The notes under the pieces: generated by a model | What the model was told of the DNA's origin: nothing | Databases searched by the model: none | The model's input: the letters and a program-made list of their open reading frames with translations, nothing else | Position numbers and translations under genes: made by a program | Part shown: piece by piece, positions 1 through 10,231 of the stretch | Layout: each line of letters begins with the position of its first letter | Numbering within the stretch: the stretch's first letter is position 1 | Source: Dendrobium chrysotoxum | Lineage: Eukaryota > Streptophyta > Magnoliopsida > Asparagales > Orchidaceae | Assembly: GCA_019925795.1 (NCBI GenBank) | Contig: CM034305.1 | Coordinates: forward strand, 64,778,573-64,842,572 | Length of the DNA stretch: 64,000 nt | Reading direction: 5' to 3'

Positions 1-562
1 CCACCCAACCCACGGCCCAAGCCCCCACCACTGAGCCCTCTCCCACCGAATCCAAGATCCACCTTGTCTCCCCTAGCCTCCCCTAGCCGTCGTCCTGCCC
101 AACTTGACCCATAGCCGCCGGCCTACCCATCCCCACCCTCTTGATTCCCCTTCAATTACACCATTACTACTTTCCTAAATTAGCCCAACTCTTATTTGGA
201 AAGTTTTCAAATCCAAATTCAAATGAATTTGAATTTTAAATTCCTTCCTAAGTAGCCTACACCTATTTTGGGGATCCCTTAATCACCTAAAATCTGAAAT
301 TAATTCAGATTTAATTCTCCAATCAACAATTAATGCAAGGGTCCACATACATCGAATGTGGACACATTTTCCCCCTCCTCCCTTAGCCAGCCCCCTCCCT
401 TTCCTTTTCTCTCTCCAATTAATTCCCCTCTCCATTAATTAAGTCCATTAAATCCTCTCTTAAGCCGTCGGCCCCTCTCTCCAATCTCGCCTAGTTAATT
501 CTTTTGAATTTCAAACATTCCCTCCTTTTCCACTTACTAAAACTTGAAATTAAATTCAGATT
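1..562. other. Pyrimidine-rich non-coding stretch
   Basis: No gene is seen. The first 130 bases are rich in CCCACC and CCTC runs, followed by CT-rich stretches alternating with AATTAATT and TTTGAATTT tracts. This texture is common in 5' leaders and LTR U5 regions of plant retroelements, but no LTR end, primer site or coding domain confirms that. The left edge is cut by the window. Confidence 0.4.
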
Positions 563-730
563 TTAATTGATTACTTCCCCTCCACCTAATCTAAAAGCCA
601 AAATCCAAGAGGCCTCACCCTTTATCCTTAGCCGAAATTCCCCACTCTCCACTTCCCTCTTTGCTTCTCTTCTCCGCTGCTTCATACACCTCCAAGGGTT
701 AAGCTCTGCAAACCGGCCTCCTCTCCATGA

Positions 731-1030
731 ATGGCCTATCTTGAAAGAGACAACGGCTTCGTGTATAATCTTCAAGGACGAGTGGATATTCTCCGGTCTC
801 CTTTCTTTAACCTCAACTTGGAGATCGACAACACCGTCTACGACTACGTCGACCACATCATTTTCACCTTGACGTCTGCTATTGAAGAATACCAACTCTC
901 CAGACAGTGGCAAATCATCGGACATCCACCAACTTCTTCTCCTCTGGCTAACTTTTCGTTGAGCAAGACTGTAAGCGTTCTCTTTCTGTTGGTGGCATCC
1001 CTAGGCTTGCTGAAATTATTCTCCTACTGA
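731..1030 (+). CDS. Unrecognised GC3-rich reading frame
   Basis: A 99-codon frame starts with ATG at 731. I do not recognise the product. From about 800 to 870 nearly every codon ends in C or G (GAG ATC GAC AAC ACC GTC TAC GAC), unlike the AT-rich surroundings, which suggests the frame was once selected. The predicted protein is hydrophilic and acidic in the middle and has a hydrophobic C-terminal tail of about 20 residues (VSVLFLLVASLGLLKLF). A possible splice donor, ACT|GTAAGC, lies at 969/970, so the tail may be intron read-through. It could be an exon of an unknown host gene or a retroelement leader ORF. Overlapping frames on both strands are less convincing. Confidence 0.25.
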   Translation: MAYLERDNGFVYNLQGRVDILRSPFFNLNLEIDNTVYDYVDHIIFTLTSAIEEYQLSRQWQIIGHPPTSSPLANFSLSKTVSVLFLLVASLGLLKLFSY

Positions 1031-2300
1031 CTCCACCATCAAGAGTGAAAGTGAGGGGAACTCGAGGTGAACTTTCTATCTGTTAAAAGGTGGATTTTGT
1101 TATTTTGCATCTGGTGTTACTACGATTTTTTTGTTCATATTTTAAAATTGTCTTGTTAATCTTTCTTGTAACCGCATGCCAAAGCACAACTGCAACTAAG
1201 AAATCCTAGATTCTTATCTTGGTGAAACATTGAGTTTAAATTTAGCAAAGCTTGACAACTTGTTATTAATTCCTAAGCAATTCCTGTTTCCATATATGTT
1301 TCACATCAGATAATATCCAAGACATGCATTCTTCTTACAAAAGAGCAATTCATGGATCAATGATGAAATTACCATTTGAGATTTGTTTTGAAAATTTACC
1401 ATAAAGTCCTCTTAAACTTGAATTCCCTATTGGTTTGGGTAAAGGAACAATGAGAAGCATGAGGTGAAGAAAGCTCAAATCTTCCTAAATAGCAATATGA
1501 AGACATTTAGGAAGACCTTAAGAGATGCAGGGAAGCTTGCAAATGTCTCAAGAAAATATTAGACATAACACGACAAGTGTAATGTTTCCAACACTTTTCA
1601 ATAAGGAGATTTTTTATGACTACATCTAGGAATTGATAGACTGACAGGAGAGGAAATAAATTAAAATAAACCAGATCTAGGCCTTTAAAGATCCTTAATA
1701 TATCAGAAAATAATAATTATAGGCTACACATTTCTACACATATGAACATTTCTTCTGTAATTAAGGAAATAATTCTGCATTTGAGGTTGTTTGAACCTTC
1801 TTTGCTTCGTGATGCTTATGAGCAAGGTTATTCCTATTATAGATGATTTAAATGTAATATAGAAGGGACCACTACAAGAGTACAACATCATAGGAAGGAA
1901 TGCTAAAACTAAAACTATTACAGGGAGAGGGCTTAAGGAAGCATTCAAGGTTACGAAGCAAGAATAGGCAATCAAGGAAATAAGATCATAGTAAATGGTG
2001 GAGTTTCTTGATTAATTGAATCAAAGTTTTATTAAAAGCTTCAGCAAAATCATTAGTTGGTAAATGGTGGAGTATCGCCAAATATTATAACAATAAATAA
2101 ATCTATTAATTTTAGTATTTGTAAAAGCAATATCATTATCGAAAATGATTCAACGTAGTAAACAAAATAAATGATATGATCTCTAACGAACTAAATACAT
2201 GGCTTGTTTTTACTTCTCTAAATTGAACTCTTTTTCCCAAAAATCCTAAACCTTAAAATGGAGAAAACAAGTTTCCTCACCTACAGCTATTTTCAAGAGC
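1031..2300. other. AT-rich intergenic DNA, nothing recognised
   Basis: Only short frames without codon bias or known motifs occur. No repeat ends, RNA gene or transposon domain could be recognised. Confidence 0.5.
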
Positions 2301-2367
2301 AAATTGAGCGCATGGGGAGCCATGACTCAGAGGTTCTAACAAGCATCTATAACATTTTGTAAGATGC

Positions 2368-2385
2368 TTCTAGAACCTTCTTGAA
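2368..2385 (+). promoter_or_regulatory. Perfect four-unit heat-shock element
   Basis: The sequence TTCtaGAAccTTCttGAA is four alternating nGAAn/nTTCn pentamers with exact 2-base spacing, the canonical binding site for heat-shock factor trimers. A further TTCttGAA pair lies at 2399-2406 because the segment is repeated, and GAAccTTCcaAGA at 2480-2492 is a weaker third site. The nearest TATA box downstream on the plus strand is about 400 bases away. Confidence 0.6.
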
Positions 2386-2425
2386 AAATAGGAAAACCTT
2401 CTTGAAAAATAGGAAAACCTTCTAA
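2376..2425 (+). repeat. 21-bp direct repeat, just over two copies
   Basis: The unit CCTTCTTGAAAAATAGGAAAA begins at 2376 and again at 2397, with a partial third copy at 2418. The duplication copies half of the heat-shock element. Confidence 0.8.
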
Positions 2426-2786
2426 AAAGCTTAAATAATTGTAACTAAATAACGATTGCAAAACTTCAATGAGACTTCAGAACCTTCCAAGAGACGAGAA
2501 GGCTCCACCATCCAGCCCTATCAAGGGAGGGCGTTTTATGGCTAGTAGACCAAGTCAAAATTCAAACATCATGGAATACGGAAGGGATGGAAATTAGTAG
2601 AATGAAAAAAAAGAAAGGAATAAATTGAATTCTCTCCAAAAAAATCCCTCTCAATATACATGCTTGGATAAAGAGAATGCTAAAATTGTTTTCCATGAAT
2701 TTAGGTTTGGATATGATATAATTGTTGCATTTTGGAATTATTGTATATTTTTTCTTCTTTTGTTTTTTAAATTGACCCTCTATGAT

Positions 2787-2795
2787 TATAAATAG
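2787..2795 (+). promoter_or_regulatory. TATA box candidate
   Basis: TATAAATAG followed by GGGCCC. It is a good plant TATA box by sequence, placed in the LTR-like segment, with no reading frame clearly attached to it. Confidence 0.35.
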
Positions 2796-3080
2796 GGGCC
2801 CATTATAGTTATTTTTATCATCAATCAAGAAATAAATCGTCCCTCAAAAATCCTAACTGCTAGTTTGCCACCCTCTCTGAGACTTCCCCCTCCTCTCCTC
2901 CAAGCCAAGAAGTCAGAAAACAAGGAGGTATAAAGGATGATCAATGAGGAAAGGGCATACAAGAAAAGAGTTTTGTGAAAGGAGTAAGCCATTAAAGCTC
3001 TTGAGATTTTGTTAAACCCTAACTCCTCTTTAATTAGTAAACATTCTTCATGTTTACTAAGTAAATGTTGTATTCAAACT

Positions 3081-4733
3081 CTCTTCCTCTCACTATGGGT
3101 AGACTAATTCTTACAAGTCCCATTGAAAAATATTGCAAAACCCTAGTTACTAATAAGAAGTAACCACTCTTGTTATTTCCTTGTTTGATTAATATTTATC
3201 TTGGGCATATTATATTTTACTCTTCATTTGATTGTAATTTAACCTCTAAGTGCATCTAATTCCTCACATATCACATATTCCAATTGCTCCCCTTGTGATC
3301 CTATTCATTGAGAAGATTGGACACTAGCCTCCCTTGGTATATTTAAATCAAAGGAAAAGCAACTATGGGATTTAAGCATTTGTACAAAATCATAGTATGG
3401 AGTAAGGTAGGCCTTATCAAAAGGGAACATGGCTAGGGAAGACAATGTGATTTTGAGGAGTTGTCAAGCAAATTAGGATAAGGATGGGAGTGGCACATTG
3501 TAAATTTTTAATGAAGCTACATCGCAAATACAAGTGGAGCAAAGTATGCGGATGACAAATATAATGCCATGGAGATGAGAACAATAAAAGGTCCCATTGC
3601 TCCTTTTTTCCAAAATTATTGAATCTAAGGGGTTGTTATATCAGAGTAAAGCCTATCAGGTTGATTAAATAAACCAATAAACATCAACAAATCTTATGAA
3701 TTATCTGGCCACTTAATTTGCAAATCTACAACAAAAATATTAACTTAATGGTATATAACTTTGATGGCTAGCCCTCATAATATCACATTGCTAAAAAAAA
3801 GGCCGACTCCTCAACACTAAAAGCATTTGCTATGCTTCTCCTGATGTAATGTGTATTCCATAAAACACCTCATTGGACACGTCAATTTGTTATCACAAGA
3901 ATTCTTACCCACATTTTGATCGGAGAAAGTAGACTTGCTTTGACAAGAAAACTCCATAACACCAATTTTTTCAATTTCTTAAAAAGACAATAAACTCCTT
4001 AAGAACCAAATAGACCAAATTACACAAGTTAATGGCCTACCATCAACAAAAACCCCATATGTATTTCATCCAAATATACATCTACTGTACTAGAAAAAAA
4101 TCTGATTAAGGGATTGTTTGATTGTCTATTTTAGGTATAATTTAAAGAAGAGTTAGCTTAAACCCTGCCAAATAGCTTTTAAGGAACTTTAAATCTTTAT
4201 GTTTTCATATATTTTGTTTCACCTATGTTATTGGTTAAATCCATGCTTTGTTAAATACTATCATTTACAGTAATTAATGAATTTAAAGATTTCTTCCTCT
4301 CGCAAATTTTAAATTATGAAACAAATAACCAAACAAATTATTAGTATTTAGCAAGATTTTAAGAAAGTCATGAAAAAGTTTTCATGTTTTGATACTCTCA
4401 AGACTTGCAAAATCTAGATTTACCAAATGCAACTTGAGTGAAATCCTACTTGTAGCCAAGCAGCCCTTCAAACTACTTTGTTGCAATTCAATAATAATAT
4501 GCGCCGAACCAAAAAAACAACAGTAATAATTCAAGCATCAACAAGTAGTAAGCACCAGATCTATAGAAAGAAACACCTGAGCTAAATCATCCCTAACTCT
4601 CCTACTGCCCCTGATCATTCAAATGCAAAGCTCCAGGTGGACAGAAGTTTCAAAATAGAAATTCAAAGCCGAAACATCCCGATCAGAGCTTGGGCCTGCT
4701 AATACATTTTGAACAGAAGATACGAACAACTAC
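3081..4733. other. AT-rich DNA, possible THA4 intron 1
   Basis: No coding exon was found. Because THA4 exon 1 ends in a splice donor at 4740/4739 on the minus strand, this stretch and everything to the left would be intron 1 if the gene is intact. I searched the minus strand to position 1 for the conserved next exon, which should begin with a sequence like AAKEFE, and did not find it. Confidence 0.4.
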
Positions 4734-4739
4734 TCATAC

Positions 4740-5063
4740 CTGCTGGAAACTTTTCACAGTCTTCCCAATACTCCGGCCGATTTCTGGCAGCTTCTTTGGA
4801 CCAAAGACAAGCGCGGCGACGCCGGCGATGACGACAAGCTCCGGCACGCCGAGCCCAAATAGGCAGCGGCAGTCGAGCCCCCGGGATCTTTGGCCACCGC
4901 CGGTCCTCCTCCGACGAGCCAAGAGGCGGAGATTCGCCGGCGGCGCAAAGGCCCTTCCGCCGCTGCTGATGAAGACAGAACTAGAAGAGGCCAGCGAGGC
5001 GTGGGAAGGAAGACAAGACTTGGCGGGTAGAGAGGAAAAGGAAGCCATTAGAGAAGAAGCCAT
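4740..5063 (-). CDS. THA4: Chloroplast TatA/Tha4, first coding exon
   Basis: First exon of the thylakoid Tha4 (TatA) subunit. The family forms the pore-like oligomer of the twin-arginine pathway, which moves folded proteins across the thylakoid membrane. The 108 codons encode a Ser/Arg-rich transit peptide (about residues 1-65), then FGLGVPELVVIAGVAALVFG, the short transmembrane segment with the conserved glutamate (E75), a FGP hinge, and the start of the amphipathic helix (KKLPEIGRSIGKTVKSFQQ). ATG at 5063 is preferred because MASSLMASF is a typical transit-peptide start; an in-frame ATG 29 codons upstream gives an unlikely N-terminus. The exon ends exactly at CAG|GTATGA, a phase-0 donor. 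The family usually has roughly 40 more acidic residues, encoded downstream, and these are not found in the 4.7 kb to the window edge. The exon itself has no stop or frameshift. Confidence 0.85.
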
Positions 5064-5216
5064 CTGCGATTTCGCCTCTTCGATATCGTCTTTGGAGATT
5101 TTTGGGCGTGGATCCCTCACAAGCCGTGTTTTGAAGAAGCTTTTGTACACAATTCAAATAAAACTAGAAAAAAAATTATGGTTCATTTTTAGGGTCCCTT
5201 ACTAGATATGTGGGGA

Positions 5217-5223
5217 TTTTTAT
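5217..5223 (-). promoter_or_regulatory. TATA box candidate for THA4
   Basis: On the minus strand CTTATAAAAATC lies about 155 bases upstream of the THA4 start codon at 5063. The spacing allows a 5' leader of about 120 bases. Beyond it the DNA is AT-rich and soon meets a retrotransposon relic, so the promoter is probably compact. Confidence 0.4.
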
Positions 5224-5387
5224 AAGAGTTATGCATTATATTAAATAAGAAATTTAATATTAAAATTCATGTTGAGATAATATTTTGAGCATAAAGATAT
5301 TGATATGTCAATTAAATAATTTTTTGAAATGTTTATTGGAAACTTATTTAAATGTTGACAAATAATATTGGTGTATCCCACGAAGAT

Positions 5388-5583
5388 ATATTAGGTCGAA
5401 TAAATTCTCTATCTAACATTTCTTGCAACTGAACCCTCAGCTCTTACAATTCCTTGGGTGTCATTCTATAAAGATTCTTCAAAATCGAAGGCATATTAGG
5501 GACTACTTCAATATAAAATTCCACATCTCTCTCTAAAGGTAAACTCACTAACTTCTCAAAAAACATATTAGAGAACTCACATT
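5388..5583 (-). pseudogene. Ty3/gypsy reverse transcriptase relic
   Basis: The minus strand reads, from 5583 leftwards, a segment matching the N-terminal approach to the chromovirus reverse transcriptase: EFSNMFFEKL, then LPLERDVEFYIEVVPNMPS, then LYRMTPKEL, a stop codon, and ELRVQLQEMLDREFIRP. In intact elements the last two blocks are continuous. The rest of the enzyme is missing on both sides. It is a short, old fragment about 0.3 kb upstream of THA4. Confidence 0.75.
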
Positions 5584-8204
5584 AGTGTAATGCCCTAATA
5601 TCTAATGGAAGGAGTTGACTTACCTAAACTTAAGATTAATTTATCTCATCCACCATTAATAACAACTAGGGTCACCAACATTTCAATCATCATAGTAATA
5701 TCAACATTTTTCATTTACTCAAAAAACATACTTACAATAATTTAGATCACAGAAGTTTGTGCATGAACAAAATAAGTGTTAGATTACAAAACCATAGTAC
5801 TGATACTCCAAACTCATAGAATCACCACTAAATTAGATTTATTGTATTGGGTCATTTCCTTTGCCTGAATCATTTAAAAAATACAGAAGGAGCCCAACTA
5901 GCCCAGTAGACTCCCTCCTCCACCCCTCACACAAATTATATTTAATGCAATTATCTAAAAATAAATAATTAAACAAAACTATTAAATTTGTGAAATAATT
6001 AAAACTTAAAAGATAAATAAACCTGAATTTACTAAAGTTTTCAATGTATATCTGGTCTCCGAACTAGCACATATACTTCTATAACCACATAATCACTTTT
6101 CCAGATGGCTTATAGTTATCATATAGAATACCTATTCTTAGAGGCTCACTCGCATTTCACGTCCACTTTCATTTACATAATTCATACAGAGGTGTAAAAT
6201 TCACTAATACATATTTAAAACATTTCTTAAGTTTAATTCATTTAAAACATTAACATATAAAATGCAATGATTACAATGCACATGTTCAAATACATGCTTA
6301 TAACTCCACTTCTATTTATGCACCCCTTTACCTTCCATAACTGCATCTAACAAGTAGGGCCAGAAAAGCACTTACAATGTTACTTAACCTTCCACACTTG
6401 CTTCCAGCAAATGGGGTCATAATCTCTCCTACATATGCATCAGGTAGATGGGATAGGAAGAAAACATTTAGAGCCCTTGCAACATATCTTGGAGTGCACT
6501 TTTCATCACTTTAGAACAAACTATCTCCTAATGCTATGTAGTGCATAGTACATATGCAATGTAATAGTAATCAATGTAATATTCAGGAAATGCATGAATT
6601 GTCAATAATAACTACATTACTTATAAAACATACTACACTGAACCTTTTCTTTTTTTATTTTTAACTTCAAAAGAACATTCTCGTGAATATTTCAAGACTT
6701 TTATATGACTACTTTATTTGCTAGAAAAGTCTTAATTCAATAATATACTCAAAAAATTATATCAGAAAAATCAACTACCAAAAAGTCGATTCTTATAATT
6801 AAAACATTTTGAACAAAGTGTACAACATGTAAAAAATTATGCTGTGAAAACTTCTTAAAGCCTAGAAAAATTTATTTTTGTCCATAAATCATTATAAACT
6901 TATTGAAATTAAACTCAAATGCAGGGGTTCGAGAGTCTACCTCGAGCTACAATTCCCTAAACTGGCTCGATGGACGAATCTTGCACTTTGGCCTCTAAAT
7001 CCCTCTCCTTCTCTTTCTCTTTCTCCTATCTCCTCCCCTTTGTTCTCTGGCAAGGTTGTTGAGATAGTGGAAAATGGCTAAGTGATTTTAGATATTTATT
7101 ATTTTAAAAAAGCACTAATTTGATCTTGCATCGTGGTGCCCAATTTCAAGCACCGTAGCGCCCTTAGAGAATCTTTCAGATTCTCCCATAATATGCTCAC
7201 CTGAGACCTAGCACTGCGATTACATTTCTCGGTATCACAATGCTTTCCCAAACTTATTTTTTTCCCAGTTTTCATGAGAGCTCACATGATTTTGTTCCAG
7301 TTTTCATGAGCCCTCCCATGACGGGGCATCGATAACCCTGGTGCCATAGTGCTCGCAGAGCAATATCCAAACTTGAATTTTCACCTCTTAAATCCCAAAT
7401 CTTGGTTTTTCTCTAGCCCCTTTCACTTATAATCTCTAATTAACTTAAATCATTGATTAGTTATAATAAAATTGATGATTAATTATAGAAAATTACATGT
7501 ATATGATGACGGATATTATAATGAGAGTCATTAATCATTCGAAAAAACTTACTTCCATTTGTAACATATGCAAGAAATATGAAAATAACCTTTTTCATAA
7601 TATATTAAATTGCAAAACTGATATCAAGGTAGATAATAAACCTCTAGCATCATATATCTCACAATCCAAACATAATAACACCATTTTTCGACTACAATCA
7701 ATATGCTCTCCATGTTGACTCAATAATCTATACCCACTTACCCAGGATGACATCGAACTCATTCAAGGGTAGCACAATTAACTTAGACTCCAACTTCCTA
7801 TCTAAGATTTCAAACTCGCAAATACATACTTGATTAACAATTAAATGATATCTTGTAGGCAACATAACCGACATGGAGCAGATATTTTCTTAATTAAAAT
7901 GAGAATAATATTTAAAATGATTCTTTCATCACAACATGTTCAAAACTTATTGCTTGAGCATTCTCAATGGGGTTTTAAGTCTTGTCAACTCCAATATTTG
8001 TGGGAAGGATGATCATACTTAACACGTGGGCTTAGAAGTTGGTGGCGTAGGTAAAGCGGCCCACTATGGAGCATATTTATATGTTGGTTAATTTAACTTT
8101 GAAAGAGTTCATGATATTTAAAAATTATCATGCTTTTTGGGGTGATTGTGTCACATTCCAACAAGACAAGCCCACCGATTGGACATGTCTTATTGTGTTG
8201 AGTT
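5584..8204. other. AT-rich decayed repeat DNA
   Basis: No gene is seen. Around 7110-7370 there are phrases such as GCACTGCGATTAC, TATCACAATGC and GGTGCCATAGTGC. They resemble, on the minus strand, the GCACTACGGTGC-type U3 of the LTR at 15411-17147, so part of this stretch is probably an old minus-strand LTR of that broad family. Ends could not be placed. Confidence 0.35.
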
Positions 8205-9891
8205 GTGACATGCAAATCTAAAGATCTAGTTTTGTAAAAAAAAAATCTTTCAATATACATCTTAAAATAAACAACAAACTATAAAGCTACTAAAAACATT
8301 CAAAATGCTAAACTCATCCTCAAAATCTTTTTTATTTCATCATCGAAATATATATACAATGCAATACATTGCTATAGGTGATAAAATACTAAAAAGAGCA
8401 TAACAAAAGCTAGCCATGACTACAAAAATCAAAACAAAAAATACATATACAATCTCAGGACAGATTTGAACAACTACTCAATTGAAGCCTTCCCCTTCCC
8501 AGACCTTAAAAAAATGAAGCAAAACATCTGTGAGCTACCAGAGCTCAGTAGGCCATATTTCAACCCATCTAAAATTTCAAATTATTTTATTTATTAAACA
8601 TTCATTGAGTATTAAAAATAAAATTGAGCAGAGAAATAAATGTTGTTATCATAATTTTAGATAAAATATACAAGCACTTCGTATATTCCACCCAACAAAT
8701 AGAGTTTGATAACTCTGACGCTTATGCATCCCAATAGACAGAGTTCAATAACTCTAAGTAATTGACAGAGTTCACGAACTATGAGCAACATACATAATTT
8801 AATAACTTTGAAGCAGAATGCATATATATTACTCAAATAAAACTTTCTTCCTCCACCCTTTTAAATATTTATAGAATCACCAATTTCAACCAATTAGACA
8901 GATATTTCATGTATTGCAGTAATTTATGCATAAATAAACATATTCCAAAAATTACCAAAATACCTTAATGGTAGGAAACAAAAACCCTATTAAGCAAAAA
9001 TACATATTTTTAACAAATAATCAAATTATCAAAGATCTTGCAGAACATCATTTTAAGACTTTAATTGTACTATAATATTATTTTTAAGAGTCCAAATTAT
9101 TTAAGGTTTGATAAAAATAGTATAAAATCTAAAATCCCTGGTATAAAATTTTTAGGAAATATTCAAACTGTTCAAAATCTCAATCTATATAACATATAAA
9201 AAGTTATACGGTAAAAATTTTACTATTGCAAAGCTATCCCATTTTTTCGGTAACAAAAATAAAAATTTAATCAAAATATTCAATAAAAATTTTATATTTT
9301 TAAAAAATGAGATAGGCATATATAGTGTGACCTACCTCGATCCGGATAAACTTTTCTACTGGATTGACTGAAAAAAATGACTCTACGACTTTCAAATCCT
9401 AGCTTTTCTTTTCTCTATCATATATTTTTCTCTCTTTTTCTTCCTTTATTTCTCTATTAACTGAAATGGGGAAATGAAATTCTTAAGTTGAAATAAATAT
9501 TTTTTATAATAAAATAATTAAAGGACATATAGGTAATTATGCAAATTATTTAGCTTTTTAGCATAAAATCAGTTTATAAGTTTAAATCTAGGGATTAAAA
9601 AATTATAAAAAAGTATTCATAAATTAATTAAGCATATTTAGAATGCTGTAGTGAAATCTTTTTACAAAATGAATACTTAATGATTCAAAAAACCCCACTT
9701 GTATAGACATATCTCAATTTTTTAAGAAATTGCAGCAATCCCCAAAAATTAAAGAAGGATAGTATAATTAAAACACAATAATATCTATGTTATAGTGAAG
9801 ATGGTTTGTGATTTGGACTTATAATGACTCCTGAAATAATTTTTAACTGTTGTAAGTCAAAATATATCTTTAAACTTTAAGGGTTATTGTG
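8205..9891 (-). mobile_element. Decayed LTR, left arm of inverted repeat
   Basis: About 1.69 kb in minus orientation. It matches the right arm (10232-12006) in reverse complement over its whole length, at roughly 75-85 percent by eye. On the minus strand the outer end reads ...GCATGTCACA, a typical LTR 3' end, and the inner end starts near CACAATAACCC. No adjoining primer site, coding region or target duplication was found, so it behaves as a solo LTR or half of an inverted duplication. Confidence 0.55.
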
Positions 9892-10231
9892 GATTGTACT
9901 TTTTTTTATACGACAAACTTTAGATTCACATTATTTTTTATTTTGAATAATATTTTTAAAGAACCCCTACTCCAAAAAGATCAACATTCGCTCTTTAAAT
10001 TTATACATTCAATATATGTATAGGAGTACAAGCGGACACACTTATATATTTCTTGGTTTACTTGCATGACGCACTTGCACATTTCTTATTGCGCTTGCAT
10101 GATCCACTTACACTTCTTTTGATGTACTTATGTGATGCATTTGTGCACTCACATGATTTTTTGTGCATTTGAGTAGTGTGTTTAAGTAGTTTTTGATGCA
10201 TTTACATGCTTATTGAAGCAATAACAATTTA
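9892..10231. other. Spacer between the head-to-head LTRs
   Basis: This 340-bp spacer is unlike either arm. It contains loosely repeated phrases (CTTGCATGACGCACTTGCAC, GCTTGCATGATCCACTTACAC, TGATGCATTTGTGCACTC) with recurrent TGCAT and CACTTRCAC words and a period of about 35-40 bases. No coding potential is seen. Confidence 0.5.

Larger units (their letters stand above)
2300..3080 (+). mobile_element. Retroelement LTR-like promoter remnant
   Basis: This stretch reads like the U3-R part of a plant LTR. It has heat-shock-type elements at 2368-2406 and 2480-2492, a TATAAATAG box at 2787, a short leader with GAAATAAAT, and a pyrimidine-rich segment. No internal coding region, primer site or TG/CA ends could be fixed, so it may be a truncated solo LTR or a host promoter. 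Heat-shock elements inside LTRs are known from the heat-induced Ty1/copia family ONSEN (ATCOPIA78). The assignment here is inference. Confidence 0.35.

Noticed and set aside
4690..5205. 171-codon plus-strand frame over the THA4 exon
   Set aside because: It is the antisense shadow of a GC-rich exon; the minus-strand product has the full Tha4 hallmark sequence and an exact splice donor.
5796..5811. Minus-strand TTGGAGTATCAGTACT as a tRNA-Met primer site
   Set aside because: It needs an insertion and mismatches to fit TGGTATCAGAGC, and no LTR end adjoins it.
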